64,000 nt of DNA from Anisakis pegreffii (Eukaryota; Nematoda; Chromadorea; Rhabditida; Anisakidae), in assembly GCA_035041965.1 (NCBI GenBank), contig JAPYMA010000001.1:1-64000 (forward strand), written 5' to 3'. This document shows, in pieces, positions 10,960-22,950 of the stretch. The translations under genes were made by a program, and so were the position numbers. How positions within the stretch are numbered: position 1 is the first letter of the stretch; each line of letters starts with the position of its first letter. The notes beneath the pieces are model-generated. The model was not told the origin of the DNA and ran no database searches. It worked only from the letters and a program-made list of their open reading frames with translations.

Positions 10960-12010
10960 TGTACGTCCTATTTAAAGGTTATATTTTATGTTAAAAGCTA
11001 TCAAGCAAACAATAAAATCATTGCCTAAAGTTGATCTAAACGATCCAATATTAAAAGTATTGCTTTCAGATAACTGTAAGCAATGGCGTCACATATCAAA
11101 ATGTCATTCGCTAATTAATTGTTCGAAATGTTTATATTATCAAACCATCCAAGTCATTTTTCGTATTTCAGATACATTTTGGGGATCCCGTCCCCGATTT
11201 CCTCACCTCCGACTTTTTCAGGCCGACCGCATTTTCGGGGTTAGCAATTTTTTTCCATCCCCGCATCACACTAGTTTAAACCAATGACGTTACATGAACC
11301 ATCAGCATTATTAATTCTTCGAAAACTGACTTATTGAGAGTAAAAAATAACTCGAATAAGATTACCCATATGAGTAAGTTTGAGTTGATTGAGCACTAGG
11401 TGAGTGAATGAAATAAATGGTATATAAATCTACTTAAATATCCTTTCTGAAACAATGAAAAATAATAAGCATGATACTATTTTATCAGAACGACATCACA
11501 AAATCAACATCAGTATCACTATAACACTCAATGTTTGTATCTGATTAAGTCGTCAGATAATGAGATAAAAGCAAACGTTACAAATCATGATTTATTTAAG
11601 CACTTCACCTCAGTATACAACCCAAATTGGATACTCATAAAACAACACACTATTCATCTCGACACCCAACCAAAATCCTATGCAAATTACTAGTTTCTCC
11701 AGTGATAAAGCCCTACCGTAATCCTTATCAACATCACGTAATTCACTTAATACCAAGTTAACAAGAGTTAAAATGAAACGACTTTCCCGATCCACTCTAA
11801 TAACAATAAGGACCATTCCCATGCAACACAATGAATATTCCCATCATTTTCTCATATCACTCTCACACCTCTTTTATTCTGCTCTGATTTCATTTGATTC
11901 TTATTTCTATTACTTTATTCAACCATTTACTTTATCGTACCCATGGTGACTGACTGACTAATTCATATTTCACAATAATTATACATTTATTAATATTGAT
12001 ACAGCAATGT

Positions 12011-14216
12011 TTATTTATGTACATTCAAATCTTGATCGAGTATTCGTTTGAATGTCTCTGCTAATGGCGCAGGTATATCAACCCTTTTGTCTTTACTCTG
12101 AACTGCACTCACCATTCTGAAATAATCACACAATACTTTCGCAAAGCGATCAGCAATAATAACATTAACCAACTAACTTAGGTATGTCATCATTAATGAA
12201 TTGATCAAGACGTTGCATCATCTCTTCATCAACTTTATTCCAAGCCTTTGCATATGATAATTTCGCTTTTTCAATGAACGGCTTAATAAGATCAAATTAT
12301 TCACAATTCAATAAACACGTTCATTCCACCTTAATACCAATAACGGCAAAATAACAATAAATGCCAACTAACAGGGATGTCAGGTAAATCGCTATCCGCT
12401 AATCGTAATCTGTATTTGAAATCGGCGTAAATCTTTTCGAGATTATCACTTGTCACCACTCGTTTGATCTCCTTATCAGAGCGTATCCACATCTTATCAT
12501 CAGCTTATCATCAACTAATCTTTTATCAATGCAAATTCCAAGTCGAACTCAATAAGAGCTAATAAGCAATCCAATCCGTTGCCTCATTAAACAATGAAAA
12601 TGCAACCTTCTTCACGAGCTGCTCCATTATGAGTGCATGAATTTTAAGGCGTTTCGCCCTCTTGATCACATCGTTCAGTTTCCTGACCCCACACTGCTGT
12701 GGTAACAACTTCAACTCGTCAAAGAACTCATCATATTCTTGTGCAAACAGCTCTGCCACTTCACTCCTCTGATGTTACATATTTATGAAACCAGTAGCAG
12801 TGACATATACCTCATCTCTTCTCATATCAAAATCAACGAACCTTCTTCTTCTGACCGTCTCCGTCCCAGAATGACCCAATAAATACCTTTGGTACCTCAG
12901 GTGATTCAAGAATACGGCTCAAACTCCACATCAGTGCGCCTCGAACTCTAATCAGTTCTGCAGCACCAACTTGATCAGCTTTATTCAAAACAATCTTGAT
13001 CTAAATCAATCGATGAATCAAGATCAATAAAACGAATCAAAAAAGCACATCAATGAGTAAATGAATGCGAACCTTCTCCTCATTGCCCTTTAAGCACTGT
13101 ATCACCTGCTTATACTCGTCACTGATGTCCAACTTAGACGTATCAAACAATAAGATGATCATATCCACCTTGCCAGCGATGTAATTCACCACCGAAGCGA
13201 AGTCATAACCCCGCGATGTTCTCTGTTTTTGTCCCGACAGTATGCCCGGTGTGTCCATAAAAGTCATGTATTCGAGCACGGCTGCCGGCAGAGTCGCACC
13301 TCGCATACGCGTTAAAAACGCCGATCCGAACATGTTCAACGACTCAATTACAATTGTTGTTTCATTTCATTTATCACTTCAACACATCAAATAAAATATT
13401 AACTTGAAAAGGTAACGTGCTGTCAGCAGCCAGCGAAGTGCCCATAACATTGGATGGATTCTGTGAGTAGAATATAACCGTAAAGCAGTCCGTCGTTGGT
13501 TCTGGACCGATCATCGAGCCCGGATACTCGTTATTACCCAACAGATACTTTATCATTGTCGTCTTGCCCACAGAATACTAAATTATTCATTCTAATTCTT
13601 ATATAAAACATGCCCAAAATAATAATTATCAAACTCAGATGAATGCGCCTCGTAACCTGTCCCAGAAACAACACCATCGGTTTTGCCTCGAATTCAGCTT
13701 TGTAGAGTGACGGCGTGTAGAATTGTTCATAAATGTGACGTTTCTCCATTGGTAACATCTCAATAGTATTATCATGAAACTAGATTTAGTAGACGTCAAA
13801 GCAGTTATTAAAACAAGTAGCATGGATCCGCTTATCAGTAAAATGATTCAGAAACGATATCAGCATTATCAACTGATTCAGTATCGATCGCATCAGCATC
13901 TCAATCTAACCACGAATCAGTTCAATGAAATTAAAAATCAGCTGATCCAAACCTTCTGTTCATACAGCAGATACAAAACTTCCGGTAAATTTTCTCGAGT
14001 TGCAGTTGGTACTGGTGGCTGAAGTTAATAGCGCTATTATCATTTAGGGTTAATAATTTGGGAGGTTCATCAACTTCCGCTAATGCGACCTGATATCAGT
14101 CTCAAGACTATTCCCGACGATCACCCCGTAGAATTATTGGATGTGCTCAGTGATCAGAATGAAGATGATCTCTTAACGCTCACCGGTGGGGCAACTTGTT
14201 TGGTGAACAAACCCAT
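12011..14216 (-). CDS. Sarcalumenin/EHD-like dynamin-family GTPase, no EH domain
   Basis: Ten exons with matching phases give a 431-residue protein: 14216-14184, 14018-13953, 13758-13657, 13577-13404, 13342-13073, 13000-12842, 12768-12607, 12492-12373, 12281-12178 and 12116-12011. Seen motifs are the P-loop GQYSVGKT (66-73), DTPG (155-158) and NKAD (221-224), with the EHD-type tract [14 protein letters not shown] before the P-loop. The C-terminal half is helical and ends without the calcium-binding EH domain of RME-1/EHD1. In that it resembles vertebrate sarcalumenin, a membrane-associated relative of the EHD membrane-remodelling ATPases. ATG 14216 follows an ATTCAG acceptor by three bases, suggesting spliced-leader addition. 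The four 3' exons lie inside the palindrome and are duplicated at 123-880; the right breakpoint (12801) falls in intron 6. The exact 3' splice choice (713/775 equivalent) is inferred from phase. Confidence 0.85.
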
Positions 14217-14222
14217 TTGCTG
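14217..14222 (-). promoter_or_regulatory. Probable trans-splice acceptor of the GTPase gene
   Basis: On the minus strand the start codon is preceded by TGATTATTCAG then CAA, a nematode-type 3' splice site directly upstream of the ATG with no donor in view. This fits spliced-leader trans-splicing. It is inferred from the position only. Confidence 0.45.
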
Positions 14223-15480
14223 AATAATCACAGAACGCTAAAAAAACTGAACGAAATGACTATTGCATTGATTATGTTCCTATTTATAAGCTTATAATAT
14301 GTTAATTTTGTTCGATATAAATCTCAACATGTAAATAACCGTTTATTCGTAATTTCTTTACATACGAAGTTCGACTCGAAGCGTAGTTACTATTGAATTA
14401 CATAGCAGTGATTGGATTTGATTATATTACAAATTGTTTATGCGATCAGTGTTTACAAATAACTGTTTTTGTGAATGATAAATAAACAAATTCGATTGAA
14501 CGCATCCATTTCCATAGCGATGTAATTCAATCAGTGTTGATAGTTGGTCATCCATATAGCACTGAGTAATAGCAGTGATAATTGATCATATGATACAATA
14601 TATCAACAATACGAATTTGTCTGATGATAAATTTTGTGACGATGGTTTATTGTAAAAGCGCACAGTTTGGTGGGATGTTGCCCGGTTGTGTGATACGTTA
14701 TACTGTAATAATTCATGCTTAATTTCTGTGATACATTTTTGTTGATTATGATCAAGTATGTATGCATCGGCAATATTATTAAATGCTGCTGCTTTGTGGT
14801 GTTGTAAAGCGATTAATAATATGAAGATATAAACGTCTGATTATGCTTCCATTCATACCATTTTCTGTTTCACATATCACTTGCTTCAGGTTACATTCTT
14901 ATGACTGTTCACTTACATATAAATAATGAAAAGTAAACAAATCATAACGTAAGTCTTTCATTAGGTTCAGCTATCGGTTTTAATAATGTTCCGAGCTGCC
15001 CTCTGAAAGATTGACGCTATTTTGTTTGAACAGCACTCTCGAACGGTCATATTGCTGCTATTACTCTCCTTATCAACTATCACTACCTTAAATCAAAAGA
15101 TGCTCCTATACCACCGATGTTGTCCCAAGAATATTTGACAGCTTCAAACAGCATATATTCTACCTCATCAAAACTGCCTTTACAAGTATGATGTCAAAAT
15201 GCATTCTGATTTGATTTATTAATTTTGATTGATATTGTTTCATTTCAACGAAGAGGAGTGTGGGTAACATCCACATAATAATAACTATTGCATTAATGTG
15301 CGATATGATCTGGCGTTCGGAAATAAAGCATTGATGGCGATGCAAAATGAATCTTATTTCTTTGAGTGGGTCTTTTTATTAGTTGAAAGGGATTGCAGAG
15401 GTTAGAGGTAAGGATGTGGAGGTGGACAGACGATAAGATTAGTGTAATGGGATAATGATCTTACAGCTGAGAATTGTTGG

Positions 15481-15504
15481 AGATAGATAGATAGATAGAT
15501 AGAT
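15481..15504. repeat. (GATA)6 microsatellite
   Basis: Six uninterrupted AGAT/GATA units, about 155 bp before the start codon of the following gene. Confidence 0.9.
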
Positions 15505-15657
15505 CAGAGTCGAGTATTCGTCTAAATATACAGCTTACAAACGAACAATAATCCATCAAGCCAAGTGCTCAATACTCATTCTGTTCGATTCAACGTTCAT
15601 TTCTGCTTATTATCACTCAGTAACAGTAGCAATAATCATATCACCCATCAAAATCAA

Positions 15658-16698
15658 ATGATTTTGAGTCGTTCAGCGTCATGGTGTGTAACAAGGTTAC
15701 CAGTCCTTCGATGGCTTCAACTGGTTAGTTTACGTTTTACATTTATCGAAGACAATTCTTCACTTTATTCACCAACAAACTGAAATAAGAAGAAATACAT
15801 CGTTCAGATCTCACTTCTTGTCGTGATATTGTTCATTCATGATGCGCGTATTCAATGGAAATTCTATACAATCGCGCTATTTATTGCATACATCCTTTTC
15901 GTATTAACTGTACTCATGCTGATTGCTTTATTCGTCGATCTACCTTCCTTGAATAACTCTCTGCCTTGGATTCATCTGGTCAGTTCAATCGCAAGCATTT
16001 CAATATTTTACCTGATTATTCACAATTGCTCTTTTTTATATAATAGTGCTAATAAATAAGCAGTGGCAGTCATTTCAAATTTCAGATGATGACTTTTGAT
16101 TTTATCGCATGTATTTTATGCTTAATAATGACTGCAATATTCGCATATGATTATATTCTAATGCTATCTGGCAGATTTGGTCATCACAAGGTTATGCCAC
16201 CAGTTACTATTGGACGCAGTGGGTGGAGGAATAGAACTGCTGTTTGCACGGTGAGTTTGCAGCATTGCAGTAATTATTGGTGTGTGTTATGAGTAGGGTA
16301 CTTACTATGTGATTTTCTTTGATGTAGTCAAATAAGAATTTCAGATATTTTTCGCATTCGATACAGTGTTTTATTTGCTGTCGTTGCTGTTCACGCATCG
16401 GAATGGTATCGAGTGAGTGGAACGCAATAACAGTTGTTTCATACATCAGCAGAATATTATCGTTGCTTCACCGTTATGTTACTCGTAAACTCGTTGATAA
16501 AGCTTTAACAGTAATTGTCATAATGATGGATTGGCGGTTACTGAACTCATTAGTAATGCCGCATTATTCTCGATTACTGACATCTTTTTAACGGTGTAAT
16601 CTTTAGAAATTGAGTTGTTAAGCATTACTGTTAAGCAATACATACATTTTTCTGACAGCAACGAATCTGGTGATGTGGATGAACTATTGCGGATCTAA
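15658..16698 (+). CDS. Small four-helix membrane protein, MARVEL-like
   Basis: Five exons (15658-15723, 15808-15978, 16086-16250, 16345-16412, 16659-16698) with consistent phases give 169 residues. Four hydrophobic segments are visible: LLVVILF near residue 25, IALFIAYILFVLTVLMLIAL at about 40-60, FIACILCLIMTAIFAY at about 83-98, and IFFAFDTVFYLLSLLF at about 135-150. The short basic N-terminus and acidic tail (NESGDVDELL) are probably cytoplasmic. This layout resembles MARVEL-domain and similar nematode tetraspan proteins of membrane-apposition sites, but no diagnostic motif settles the family. Exon 4 could instead read through to TGA at 16414-16416; the consensus donor GTGAGT at 16413 favours splicing to exon 5. 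Confidence 0.7.
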
Positions 16699-16832
16699 AG
16701 ATACTGATGCGAAAAGCCGAACATTCACATAGCATAAAAAGGTACTGATAATTTTCTCGTGAGCTCAGTGGTATTATGAAATCTCGTGGTTGTATGAAAT
16801 GCGTTTAGGAATTCAACTAAAAAATCTGGAAG

Positions 16833-17181
16833 CAAACATTTTTCGTCGAAAAAATTTATGTTTTTCTGACATCTAAGAATTTGCTTTATTCGGGGTCTGA
16901 AGAAACACTTGTGGTGCTGACCAAACCTCAGGATAGAGATAACTTGAAAGAGGTATTCTTGATGTCATCATAATAATGCATCACTGATCAGCATCCAGAT
17001 TAAATTCAAAGAGATTGACGATAAAAGATTCATTGAAGTCGCTCAGCCAACTGAGATACATTTAGCAATTCGGGTATTGTGCGACCAAGCATTATTCCTC
17101 AACAACATATATACATTTTTCGCTATTAGAGAATCGATGAGGACGGTCTCTGATGAAGCTTTTCATGTGCTCCAAAACTGA
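16833..17181 (+). CDS. Two 3' exons of an unrecognised gene
   Basis: Exon 16833-16952 begins after TGGAAG and encodes 40 residues including SEETLVVLTKPQDRDNLKE. A 46-bp intron ending ATCCAG leads in phase 0 to 16999-17181, which encodes 60 residues, including FKEIDDKRFIEVAQPTEIHL, before TGA. Both frames are open without a start codon and have a soluble, mixed composition typical of real protein. The upstream exon or exons were not found; the 130 bp back to the previous gene contain ATGs, but none joins in phase through an intron of normal length. The family is not recognised. Confidence 0.5.
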
Positions 17182-17835
17182 CCACACTGCATACATCTAT
17201 CATAAAATTTGGTTCAGAATATCGCAAACCTTCGATTGTTTAACAACGCTTCAACTGCACCAATCGTGCTCTCTCTCCATCGCGACCACATTCGTGCTCC
17301 ATCTCCCCTCTCCAACCGCAGACGCGTGCTGTCTTAATGTTCACGCCCATTGTCTCTGTCGTCCCACACCAATTTGTTCACTAACCTTTCCTGTTCAAAT
17401 TAATCTCATCCCGTTAACATCTGTCAAAGGTCTTATTACAACCTGATTAATCAGTCATGATGTTCCATAAGCAACGAGTCTGCTAGATTCGGCTATGCAA
17501 ACAAAAGTGCTATATAATTTCATTCACTTACTAACATTCGATGAAAGAAAGAAGCATCGCGTTCCGTTGTTTGTAAGTTTCATTTGATCTTTATCACTGA
17601 ATGAATTAATGCATCTATTTACCTACTTTATGATTTACATATTTAATTATAATATTAATAATAATAGCTACCATGTTGATTTATAAATAAAATAATAATA
17701 ATAATAACGATAATAATAATAACAATAATTAATAATAACAATAATTAATAATAATAACGATAATAATAATAACAATAATTGATAATAATAATAATAGTAA
17801 TAATAACAACAATAATAATAACAATAATAATAATG

Positions 17836-17866
<31 letters not shown>

Positions 17867-18135
17867 TAGCAGTAATAATAATAATAATAACAATAATTAA
17901 TAATAATAATAGCAATAATAATAATGATAATAATAATAATAACGATAATAATAATAACAATAATTAATAATAATAATAATAACGATAATAATAACAATAA
18001 TTAATAATAATAATACTAATAGTAATAATAACAACAACAATAATAACAATAATAATAATGATAATAATAATAATAATAATAGCAGTAATAATAATAATAA
18101 TAATACTAATAGCAATAATAATAATAATAAGTCAG
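17182..18135. other. Spacer or intron with a long AAT tract
   Basis: Probably intron or upstream region of the following gene. The first half has no clear exon; the N-terminal exon of the PNKD-like gene may hide here. The second half is microsatellite. Confidence 0.4.
17685..18131. repeat. Imperfect (AAT)n/(AAC)n microsatellite, about 450 bp
   Basis: Trinucleotide units AAT with interspersed AAC, GAT and AGC. It runs to within 4 bp of the acceptor (GTCAG) of the next coding exon at 18136. Long low-complexity frames on both strands are products of the repeat. Confidence 0.95.
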
Positions 18136-20558
18136 GTATAATTTATATAACGATGCATGGATTGGTAAATGGTATACAAGACGTCAGTTAAGACGAGTGA
18201 AACAGCGATTCCCCAGTGGTCATTCCCATAAAAAAACATACTCTTTAAATGGTAAATGAATATAACATTTGAGTGAATAACGGATGAATATGAGTGTTGA
18301 TAATAAGTTCAGGTATATCAATAACAGCCATTCCGATAAATAAAGACAACTACGGTTATGTGATTGTCAACGACGATAGCAAAGACTGTGTGTTGATCGA
18401 TGTTGGCGATTGCGATCCGTGTATTCAGTTTTTACATTCCAATAACTACATTCCGTCTGCTGTTCTTACAACGCATAAACACTGGTCAGTATTATTGTTT
18501 TATCGCTGCGTTGTGAATTATTCGATTGCATTCAGGGATCATTGTTACGGCAACAAGGGTATGCTGGATGCTTATCCAAATCTTAAATTATACGGCAGTA
18601 AAGTGGATCGACCTTATGGCACGAATGTGTTCGTTTCACTTTTGTTGTGCTTATTTTATGAATAGCTACCGTGATGATTCATAGATTTGACGATAAAAAT
18701 TCAGGTTCGTAAAGGAAGGTGATGAGTCAATTGAAATAGATTCATTTCGTTTTTCAACGCTCTTCGTGCCTGGACATACAAAAGGTCATATTATCTATCG
18801 TTTACTGAATCCGAATGGACAGGATTGTCTTTTCACTGGCGATTTTCTTTTTATTGGTGGAATTGGTCAGTTATTATTAGTATTATTGTTATTAACGTTA
18901 ATGTTTAGGTGTTATTATTTTATTATTTTTGTTGTTATCATGATTTGAGGTCATATATTCGAGGGTACAACGAAGCGTGCGTTGAAGTCTTTGAATCTGT
19001 TACAATGTCTACCTCGATCAGCATTAATATTCCCGGGTCATGAGTATTCTTTAAAAAATATCCAATTCGCTTCAAAATTACAACCCGAAAACAAAACTTT
19101 GAAACGTATCGAAGAATCAGTTCGACAAAAACGAATACAAAAAATGCCATCGGTAGGTTGTTTTATTTATTTATTTATTTATTTACCATCTATCTCCCTT
19201 CTTTGCATCAATCAAAAATTGCATACAACTGCATTCGATTGCATTACTTTCATATATACACATTTCATTCATTCTCCATCCATAAAATTCATCATGCTAT
19301 GCATTTCTAATTGAACACTGACTAAAACTCTGCAATTCGCAGTGTCTCATTCGCAGTATCATAATGCAGCATCTCACTTGTTTTTTGCTTTTTTTCAATT
19401 AATTTCTCTAAATAGAACCTTCAGTCAACAACGTGTGACCAAAATAAGAATTTATGTTCACGTTAAGAATCGATTCTGCTTATTCAAAAAGTAAAAATCT
19501 TATATGAGAGGATACTGAATTCTCTGGTTTATTTTCGGAAAATGAAGCAAAATTTAGAAATTCATTCGAAATTGATGCGATTTTCAACAAGCAATGAGTG
19601 TTTTTGCTAGCTCATGTTATGAAAATGTAAATTGAATTAAATAATTCATTAGTATGATATCACAAATTTTTATTGATAATCACTTATACTGCCTTTAATT
19701 TCATGCGATCGCACAAAATTGAAGTAATCAAGTGAAAAACGTTGACATATATGCTTGATGTGTGTGTGTAATCAATACACTAATATTAATGCATAATAAA
19801 TGAATTATTTCCCTGTTTCGTTCTATTATTCGTACAGGCTCTTCCCTACTACATTCAATTATCTATTATCAGTCCTAACCATATAAGTTGTTGTATGGCG
19901 TTATTGAGGTTGTCATTAAACGACGACGAATGAATAAAGTATTATAGGCTTTGTGTTTAGTTTATGCTGATAATATTCTGTAGATTTAATTACTGGTGTT
20001 TAATGCATTTGTGAATAGTTTTGGTCGGAATTGGACTGGGGTTGGCGTGTTTCCGAATGATATATTCATTAAGAGAAAGGGTGCTTGTTGATGTTTAATT
20101 CATTTGTGCAGTTGTGCGTGAGTTATGATTGCATCCTTTTTCATTTTTCAAATAATCACTGATCATTTCAGATGCCAACAACACTCTGCGATGAATTTGA
20201 ATATAATCCATTTTTGAGGACACATCAACCGGAACTATGGATGGGTCTGTCCAACATGGGTTATATAGTACCTGAGCATTTGATTGTTCAGTCATCTGTT
20301 TGTGAGACGATTGAGAAGTCTTATGAGGAGATTAAAGTTGATAAATATGGTAATGAGACAGAATGTGAGGAAAATAATGAGGATAAGTCTGATTTGAACG
20401 GCATGAGCACTGTTAGTAACAATAGTGATAACAGTAACAGTGATAATGGTACTGAAATGAGAAGTGCTGAATGCACATTCAAAGATCAAGTTTTGGTGTT
20501 ACGTTTACTGAGAATGGCAAAATATGAATATTACAAAAAAATAGCGAAGGGTATTTGA
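18136..20558 (+). CDS. PNKD/HAGH-like metallo-beta-lactamase-fold protein (5' exon missing)
   Basis: Six exons (18136-18251, 18313-18484, 18536-18628, 18705-18865, 18950-19152, 20172-20558) join in phase to 376 residues. Seen: the metal site THKHWDH formed across an intron, VPGHTKGHIIYRL, FTGDFLF, FPGHEYS, and the C-terminal YNPFLRTH. These are the landmarks of glyoxalase II-like hydrolases. The N-terminal WIGKWYTRRQLRRVKQRFP and the C-terminal YNPFLRT tract point to the PNKD (MR-1) branch rather than plain HAGH. The family hydrolyses or is thought to act on glutathione thioesters; the PNKD substrate is unsettled. A Ser/Asn/Glu-rich insert precedes the last helix (LRLLRMAKYEYYKK). The first exon here is internal (phase 2 entry), so the true start lies upstream. 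Confidence 0.87.
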
Positions 20559-20840
20559 TGTTGATGTGTTATTAGTGATAAACATAAGAGTAAAAGTTGA
20601 ACGCTGGTGTGGAAATGGTAAATTTTAGTGGTTTGCTTGTTAATGCTGAGGAGGGTTCGTTTTGTGGAGTTGTTTTTTGATGGGGTATTTAAATGAGATG
20701 GATGGATGGATGATGCGATACATGTGTAGGCATGAATGAATGAATTGAACCCAAATGACTAATGCAATTTGTTTATTACTCGACTGACTTATTTCAATTA
20801 CTTATTTGATTCACCAACAAATAAACAACAACAACCACAC
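20559..20840. other. Spacer between converging genes
   Basis: Short AT-rich gap with 3' ends on both sides. GGAT-type short repeats occur near 20700. No exon seen. Confidence 0.5.
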
Positions 20841-21401
20841 CTAATCTCCATCCAATATGCCACCTTCCTCTCTGTACCAATACTCACTCTCCTCGTCATT
20901 ATCATCGCCGTAACTCTCACATTCTACAAATAAATTCCCTCTGCAAAATCCATAGTTAGCATTAAGAATCTCAAAAAAAAAAAACGAAATCTTTACAATC
21001 GAATAAAGTTTTTCGAGTGTCACATTGACCATAACATCTCCCAGTCCTGTTAACCATCAAATTTCACTTATTCCTGCTACGTTCACGTAAATTCATCTCT
21101 CCATAGGGTGCATATCTTCTAAAATTCCGAACCACTGACTGTATTCCACTGTTGATCGGAATTTGAATGTGGTTATTGATGTTTTATTTATGTGAATATC
21201 AATGAATAATTCCACTTTAAGTTGTGAATGAGATTGATTGATTGACTAATGTACATTCCGAACTTATTCGATCGATTTGTTGTTGGAGTGATCGTTCATT
21301 TATTATGCATTCATTGGCTCATTTGAAATTCGTCGAATAAACATCCGATTACCTTATAATTCTTCCAGTCATTCATTTAACCAATTCTTTTATTCTTATT
21401 G

Positions 21402-21439
<38 letters not shown>

Positions 21440-22017
21440 TCGTTTCAACAATAATTACGCAAAAACTTTTATATGAGCATGCAAGTTGGAACAAAAAATG
21501 AACATATTTGAGCAAGAAATGAAACAGAAAATGAATACGAATGAGCGAGTGAATTTATATGGGCAAACATGGATATGAATACTTTTGCAATTAATTGTTT
21601 AAAAGGATACAAATAATTGATCAGTGGCCTCATCTTATAATAATACAGTGCCCAATCGCTTCATCTGGCTTCACACAAGTGCGCATTCCAACATAGCCAT
21701 GTTATTGTCGAAATGATGCTCTCAGAAGGTAGTTATGATCGAAAGGTACAAATCAAATCGTTGAACAAGCTGAACTAGTCTTATTTATAACATCTTAATT
21801 ATTTGACACTCTTTGGTGAGGTGAATAATCGACTAAAACGTTTTGCAAATGAACGCAATACCTCAAGTAGAATGTAAAATCGCAACCAACTGAATATTAG
21901 ATAGGAGCAATATGCAAAGAGCATGGTATCCAGAGCAGTGGTTTGTGTGCAGTCAGGGCGTGGTGTTGTATAATATATATCCATACATATATCCGTCCAT
22001 CCCTCATTACATTCCAT
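20841..22017 (-). CDS. Small one-helix membrane protein, unrecognised
   Basis: Four exons on the minus strand (22017-21887, 21148-21068, 21046-21030, 20923-20841) fit in phase to 103 residues, including a 17-bp micro-exon. The N-terminus MECNEGWTDICMDIYYTT precedes one hydrophobic stretch (MLFAYCSYLIFSC). Then come a basic, polar segment (RRYAPYGEMNLRERSRNK), a cysteine pair (CYEC) and an acidic tail ending EEGGILDGD. This looks like a type III or tail-facing small membrane protein. I do not recognise the family. The link between the first and second exons rests on phase alone. Confidence 0.5.
21404..21437. repeat. (AT)n microsatellite
   Basis: Pure TA run in the first intron of the small membrane-protein model. 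Confidence 0.95.
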
Positions 22018-22950
22018 CCCTTCTTTTAAAGCGGTGACTGTTCTTCAGATAGCAGATGAAACGTAATCCTTTTCATTTATTTTCCATCGTTGTGCTATAA
22101 GACACAACAAGTAGGTGTAAGAACTGCTTTTTTTATATGCTAATACCTTTTCATATTCTAACCTTTGTTTCGGAGATTGCTAAGAACTTTATTATAATTG
22201 TTGTAAGTGGCTTCGATATTGCAGAAGATAAGCAATGATATGTGCTGCATTTGGATTCGTCAGCGTTAGCCAGTGAATACTGTTCGCCACACACTACAAC
22301 AGTCAGAAGAGCATCTGCCTATCAAATGCACACGATATCATTATCGATGTGATGCGACCGTATCACCCCAGTAATTGCTATCAATGCATCTGTCATCAAC
22401 CCATCATTCATCTGCTCTGTTATCTGCTCATAATGTTACTCCTAAACGAGCCTACAGTATACACAAAACTCGCCGTTACAGTTAGTTACTCAGATGATAA
22501 GTTGAGGAATAATAATTTGATGATGTTAATTGTTGTTTATGACAACTTGTTTGATTGTCCCGTTGCCATGATTATTTCTTGTTTCTTGTGATGATTATTT
22601 CGTGTTTTCGTGCCTTGATCACTTTGTTCATCCTGTCGTTGTTCATTACCGTGTTCTTTATGCTGTCGCACCAGGCGCAATGAGGGGAAGTATTGCTAGG
22701 CATGATTTAGTGGCAATCCATGATTGAGACAGAATCGCAAAATGCGTAGAGCACCCTGCACAAATTATCCGGGTGCAATTGGACGTCACATGATAAGGAC
22801 AGGCTCAAGTTTGAAGCTCTTGCCTGGACGTAAGCTCATAACTTTGCTGAGATTTGGATAAATTTGAAAATGTGAATGGTGCGTGGCGCGACAGCTGTAT
22901 TAAATGTTTTTCCACGTGTTACCACACGTTACACCGAAATCGCCTGAAAG
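22018..22950. other. Region with one weak frame
   Basis: A plus-strand frame at 22349-22591 starts with a hydrophobic leader-like stretch (LLCYLLIMLLLNEPTVYTK) and could be the first exon of the following fragment, but no splice link could be shown. Otherwise nothing is recognised. Confidence 0.3.

Larger units (their letters stand above)
90..12801. repeat. 12.7-kb spacer-free perfect palindrome (inverted duplication)
   Basis: Position x on one arm is the complement of position 12891-x on the other, from 90/12801 inward to the centre at 6445/6446. Every reading frame in the left arm has an identical partner on the other strand of the right arm with coordinates summing to 12891, so there are no indels. 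Hand comparison of several blocks, including an 8-C run near 2607, found one mismatch, c at 5283 against a at 7608. Pairing stops at 89/12802. Each arm is about 6.36 kb and carries whole genes. It could be a real recent inverted duplication or a fold-back assembly chimera; the sequence alone cannot decide. Confidence 0.97.
14217..15657. other. Intergenic region
   Basis: About 1.4 kb between two divergent genes, so it should contain both promoters. No convincing exon was seen. A GATA tetranucleotide run lies at 15481-15504. Confidence 0.5.

Noticed and set aside
17668..18115. Long Ile/Tyr/Leu- or Asn-rich frames on both strands
   Set aside because: They are translations of the AAT/AAC microsatellite, not genes. 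The same holds for 29572-29935 and 50947-51285.
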